From an uncultured Collinsella sp. (GTDB lineage: Bacteria; Actinomycetota; Coriobacteriia; Coriobacteriales; Coriobacteriaceae), in assembly GCA_905210085.1 (NCBI GenBank), contig CAJLVJ010000027.1:1-25312 (forward strand): 25,312 bases of DNA, written 5' to 3'. Positions 23,011 through 25,312 of this stretch are shown here, one piece after another. Below the pieces are notes generated by a model. That model saw only the letters and a list, made by a program, of their open reading frames with translations, ran no database searches and was not told the origin of the DNA. Position 1 is the stretch's first letter. Each line of letters opens with the position of its first letter. The position numbers and the translations under genes were made by a program.

Positions 23011-23553
23011 CCGCAGGATTGAAATCATCGACCGATAAGTGAGTTCCACTTTTTCGCCCGCAAGCAGTCGTTTCGAGCCAATCTCATCTAGCCCCACAAG
23101 CCGAGAAAACAGCGGGCCGCTCATCGTGCCCTCGTCAATTGATTCCCTTATGGTCTTCAAAACGTCCGTATCATGAAGCGATGCCGAGCTGTAGGGGGAA
23201 ACACGAGCGGAACTCTCAATTAACGACGAGACAAAAGGATGGAGATGCTTTGGGCATAGTCCATCAAACACCACATCCCCATTGTCATCCGAGCCGACCA
23301 GGCGCCAAGTATAATGATCGACCCAGTCGTCTCCGTCATATATGGTGTCCATGAGCAACTTCCTGTCTAGAGAGAAACCTATTTGGACATCGGGGCGCAA
23401 GACCGCAATCCATATCGGGCCTGCAGCAGCTCCAACCCAACGCACCACATAGGTTCCCTTTCGTACATGTGTATCAATCTGCCCCGAAATGCCTGAGAAT
23501 ATTCCAGACCCGTTTGTCGAATAGCAATCGACGTATTTTTGTTTTCCGCTCAC
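22987..23553 (-). CDS. Hypothetical protein, orphan
   Basis: A 188-residue protein from GTG 23553. The N-terminal part (KYVDCYSTNGSGIFSG, GTYVVRWVGAAAGPIWIAVL, DVQIGFSLDRKLLMDTIYDG) alternates polar and hydrophobic residues like beta strands. The C-terminal 45 residues (SRLVGLDEIGSKRLLAGEKV...MISILRLSDVL) resemble a helix-turn-helix in spacing, which is weak evidence. No membrane segment or signal. The start is uncertain: the frame stays open about 15 codons upstream (DTFSFAGTIYLYK) with no ATG, and the ribosome site before GTG is poor. Codon use is less GC-rich than the integrase. Confidence 0.55.
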   Translation of the reverse strand: MSGKQKYVDCYSTNGSGIFSGISGQIDTHVRKGTYVVRWVGAAAGPIWIAVLRPDVQIGFSLDRKLLMDTIYDGDDWVDHYTWRLVGSDDNGDVVFDGLCPKHLHPFVSSLIESSARVSPYSSASLHDTDVLKTIRESIDEGTMSGPLFSRLVGLDEIGSKRLLAGEKVELTYRSMISILRLSDVLRK

Positions 23554-24328
23554 AACCTTGTATAGATATATCGTTCCAGCAAAAGAGAAGGTATCGTGGC
23601 TATTTTAAATCTATATGGCCAATTCGAGCCCTCACCATGGCAATTGTTGCAGCTGGATTTCTTTTCATTAAAATTTCACTTTGTTAAATCCCCGCCCCTA
23701 AGCATTAAACCCGAAGTCCACCGAGTGGGCGAAAGTAAAAGAGGGTCGAATCCGAAGCAGTTCCCAGACAATTGGCGTCCGGCCAGACACTTCGGTTCGG
23801 CCCTTTCTTTCCAGGACTCTATAACAGCAAAGCACCTGCTAGATGGGCTTTTTTGTGGGTGGGTAATTGTAACAGCTGATTGAACTGCAACGCGCTGGGG
23901 CCAATAGGGCGAGGCAAACTAGCGAGGTGTGTCGTCGCGAGTGTAATCGCCACGGTCGACGACGCGGTCGTCCAGCTGCCGCGGCACGGCGCCACCGCTG
24001 TGCGTCTGGCCCTCGGCGCGACAGAAGGAGACACTGTTGGGGCCGATGGGCTAAGACCGTTGCCGACCAAGTGCCGTTAGCGGCCATTGGCACATGTCAG
24101 CCAGACTGATTCTGTGGGTATAGGATGGCATTTCACTGAGGTCGGAAACTCCCGCAACCATTGATTAATTTTGATATGTCCGAAATTCATATTACGTATA
24201 TGGGTAACAATCATTAAAAGGATCTCTCAGGTAACCTAAGTAACCGAACCGGGGCAGAAGGGCCTACAAACAAGCCGCGACGAACAGCTTCTTCCGCATT
24301 TCTTTAGGCAAGTGAAAAGAGGGATGGC
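23554..24328. other. Gene-poor stretch
   Basis: No supported gene. A weak hairpin followed by T6 (AAAGCACC...TGGGCTTTTTT, about 23828-23854) may be a terminator. A GC-rich patch at 23930-24080 has short frames on both strands (for example VIATVDDAVVQLPRHGATAV on the plus strand) without ribosome sites; it may be a gene fragment. Bases 24110-24300 are AT-richer and may hold the promoter of the next gene, but no clear -35/-10 pair stands out. Confidence 0.4.
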
Positions 24329-24754
24329 ATGACGGCCAAGAGCTACGTAAAGATCGTTATTGTTGGCTTTGCACTTTGTCTTGCAATGGTGCTTTGTGCA
24401 TCATTTGCGAGGTTTAGGTCCGAGCAGTCGTTCATCGATGGCGCTGAAAACGGTTTTGGTATAGACGGGATGTATGTCAACGATGGCGCGACCAGGCCGT
24501 CTATGGCGATTCTTGCAGGCGAAAATATGGAATGGCAAATCTGTAATGACGATGGCTCTTGTCTGAGTGGTCGTTTGGCCGCAACGAGCGACCCGAATTC
24601 GTTTGATCTTCTCGACAATGATGGATCGGATTGCGGTTCAGTTCACCTGTCGTATGCATCACGAGATGGGATGGACGGCATTCTCTACGTCTCCCACGAG
24701 ACTGGCGATTTCAAGATGCGCAGGACTAACCGAGTGCCGGCTTTTATCGAGTAG
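24329..24754 (+). CDS. Membrane-anchored hypothetical protein
   Basis: A 141-residue protein with one N-terminal membrane helix or uncleaved signal (residues 7-27, VKIVIVGFALCLAMVLCASF) and an acidic outside part with alternating strands (MEWQICNDDGSCLSGRLAA, SVHLSYASRDGMDGILYVSH). Three cysteines outside the helix could form a disulfide; a lipobox is not convincing. AGAGGGA precedes ATG 24329. The composition suits a small beta-barrel or sandwich, but no family is recognised. It stands alone, followed by three hairpins. Confidence 0.7.
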   Translation: MTAKSYVKIVIVGFALCLAMVLCASFARFRSEQSFIDGAENGFGIDGMYVNDGATRPSMAILAGENMEWQICNDDGSCLSGRLAATSDPNSFDLLDNDGSDCGSVHLSYASRDGMDGILYVSHETGDFKMRRTNRVPAFIE

Positions 24755-24762
24755 TGAGAGTT

Positions 24763-24791
24763 CCCGGCGGTCTGCCGATCAGGCCGCCGGG
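24763..24791 (+). terminator. Terminator-like hairpin after the anchored protein gene
   Basis: CCCGGCGG (24763-24770) pairs with CCGCCGGG (24784-24791) around a 13-base loop, starting 9 bases after the stop at 24754. No T run follows, so intrinsic termination is uncertain. Confidence 0.45.
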
Positions 24792-24801
24792 GTATCGGAC
24801 T

Positions 24802-24835
24802 CCGCATTCATCCGTACACACACGGATGAATGCGG
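24802..24835. repeat. Perfect 14-bp inverted repeat
   Basis: CCGCATTCATCCGT (24802-24815), ACACAC, ACGGATGAATGCGG (24822-24835). No T run. Second of three hairpins in a row. Confidence 0.8.
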
Positions 24836-24856
24836 GAAGTGTCCGGATGAAGTTGA

Positions 24857-25195
24857 TATTCAAGGAAACAAAGCCGTTCTGCCTGGGACGGCTTTGGTCT
24901 GGACTTTAACTACAACATCGCAATCGACACTTATCAGCTCGCGCAACGCGCATGGTCAAATCTCGGACGCTGGTGCATGGAGGACCTTCGAGATTTACTG
25001 TACATCCAAAACGACGACGCACACCGCGTGCTCGCCGACTGCGAAGACGAGATGGCTGTCTACAATGCGAACAGAAACGGCGTGAAGTCCGGAGAGCTTT
25101 CTGTGGAACCGCCGCGCCGTCGCGCGAGCCGACCGGGCAACCCGGGCAATCTGGTCCCGGCTCTCCCGGTCGTATTCCTACGATATCGCCCCTAG
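24857..25195 (+). pseudogene. Possible gene remnant, unknown
   Basis: The frame is open from 24857 to TAG at 25195 but has no start before ATG 24977, and the third hairpin lies inside it. The middle reads protein-like: FNYNIAIDTYQLAQRAW, MEDLRDLLYIQNDDAHRVLA, DCEDEMAVYNANRNG. The end (about 25110-25190) turns into a P/R/G-rich run that looks out of frame. Could be a decayed 3' part of a gene; not recognised. A short real gene from ATG 24977 (72 residues) is also possible but no ribosome site is seen. Confidence 0.3.
24869..24896. repeat. 9-bp inverted repeat
   Basis: CAAAGCCGT (24869-24877), 10 bases, ACGGCTTTG (24888-24896). Third hairpin of the row; the following bases GTCTGGACTTT hold only a short T run. 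Confidence 0.7.
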
Positions 25196-25207
25196 ATCAC
25201 CAATGTG

Positions 25208-25312
25208 TCAGATAAAGAATGAGGCAATGGCTATGATCACGCCTACGGCGGATGCAACGACTGCGCCTTTTTTCCTCTCCTTTAGTCCGACGAATAGGGT
25301 TGCCGTAAAGTA
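25208..25312 (-). CDS. C-terminal end of a membrane protein (cut by window edge)
   Basis: On the minus strand the frame is open from the edge to TGA (25210-25208) and encodes 34 residues: YFTATLFVGLKERKKGAVVA and then SAVGVIIAIASFFI. A short basic loop (KERKK) precedes a C-terminal membrane helix, the pattern of an integral membrane protein. The rest lies outside the window; the family is not recognisable. Confidence 0.5.
   Translation of the reverse strand, partial: YFTATLFVGLKERKKGAVVASAVGVIIAIASFFI

Larger units (their letters stand above)
19611..25312 (+). mobile_element. Integrated genomic element, left end; right end beyond window
   Basis: It starts at the broken tRNA-Pro gene, with a tyrosine integrase as first gene. 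The inverted repeat TGACCCC-cagc-GGGGTCA (19613-19630) is centred on the break and looks like the core recombination site; another TGACCC lies at 19634-19639. The integrase has higher GC and many AGG arginine codons compared with the host genes. Behind it are orphan and broken frames. I found no second copy of the tRNA 3' part by eye up to 25312. No conjugation, replication or phage gene is recognisable in this part. Confidence 0.75.

Noticed and set aside
23880..24080. 66-residue frame MNCNALGPIGRGKLARCVVA and onward as a gene
   Set aside because: No ribosome site, frames open on both strands because of high GC, no family features.
1..25312. CRISPR array, rRNA, riboswitch or insertion sequence
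   Set aside because: No regularly spaced direct repeats, no rRNA-like sequence, no transposase and no riboswitch core that I could recognise on either strand.

Overview
The window looks like a chromosome piece from a Coriobacteriia gut actinobacterium, most like Collinsella. This rests on gene content, not on a database search. A GarA/OdhI-type FHA gene sits next to an FtsR-type MerR gene, and lexA is divergent from a LysM division-inhibitor gene followed by nrdR; both arrangements are typical of actinobacteria. RNase Y and SpoVS are also present. Codon use in the core is GC-rich with many CGT, GTT and GAG codons.

Layout. Bases 2-2764 are one open frame, but it joins the middle of a pyruvate:ferredoxin oxidoreductase (foreign-looking codon use) to the C-terminal two thirds of RNase Y through a short shared motif at 1649-1669. 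I read this as an assembly chimera. True host sequence appears to start at about 1650. Bases 1650-7886 (+) hold rny, a GHKL-type ATPase gene, spoVS, miaB, miaA and hflX, mostly overlapping or nearly abutting. Bases 7871-9219 (-) hold lexA and a membrane acyltransferase gene joined to it by TAATG. Bases 9380-10775 (+) hold the divergent SOS unit: a YneA/DivS-like LysM protein, nrdR and dut. Three LexA boxes lie 28 bp apart between the two units. Bases 10776-11239 hold no gene but carry three long inverted-repeat structures. Bases 11240-12541 (-) encode a diacylglycerol glucosyltransferase-like enzyme, 12659-13597 (+) trxB, 13753-14364 (+) a DUF1836 regulator and 14438-15304 (-) a DegV protein. 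Bases 15469-19286 (-) form one cluster read pgsA-like, FHA, MerR, apt, NlpC/P60.

Right side. At 19578-19622 only the 3' part of a tRNA-Pro(GGG) gene is left, cut at the anticodon loop, followed by a tyrosine integrase gene (19873-21363). This is the left end of an integrated element. Its other end is not in the window. Behind the integrase lie a small PH-domain membrane protein, two orphan genes, several broken or doubtful small frames and the end of a membrane-protein gene cut by the window edge. Gene density falls sharply here.

How it works together. The left half combines RNA decay and tRNA modification (rny, miaB, miaA), ribosome rescue (hflX) and a DNA-damage unit in which LexA should control division arrest and probably dNTP control (nrdR, dut). 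The most unusual material is non-coding: two families of hairpins with a conserved apex and different but self-complementary lower stems, a hairpin burying the nrdR start codon, and a shared palindrome in front of DUF1836 and degV.
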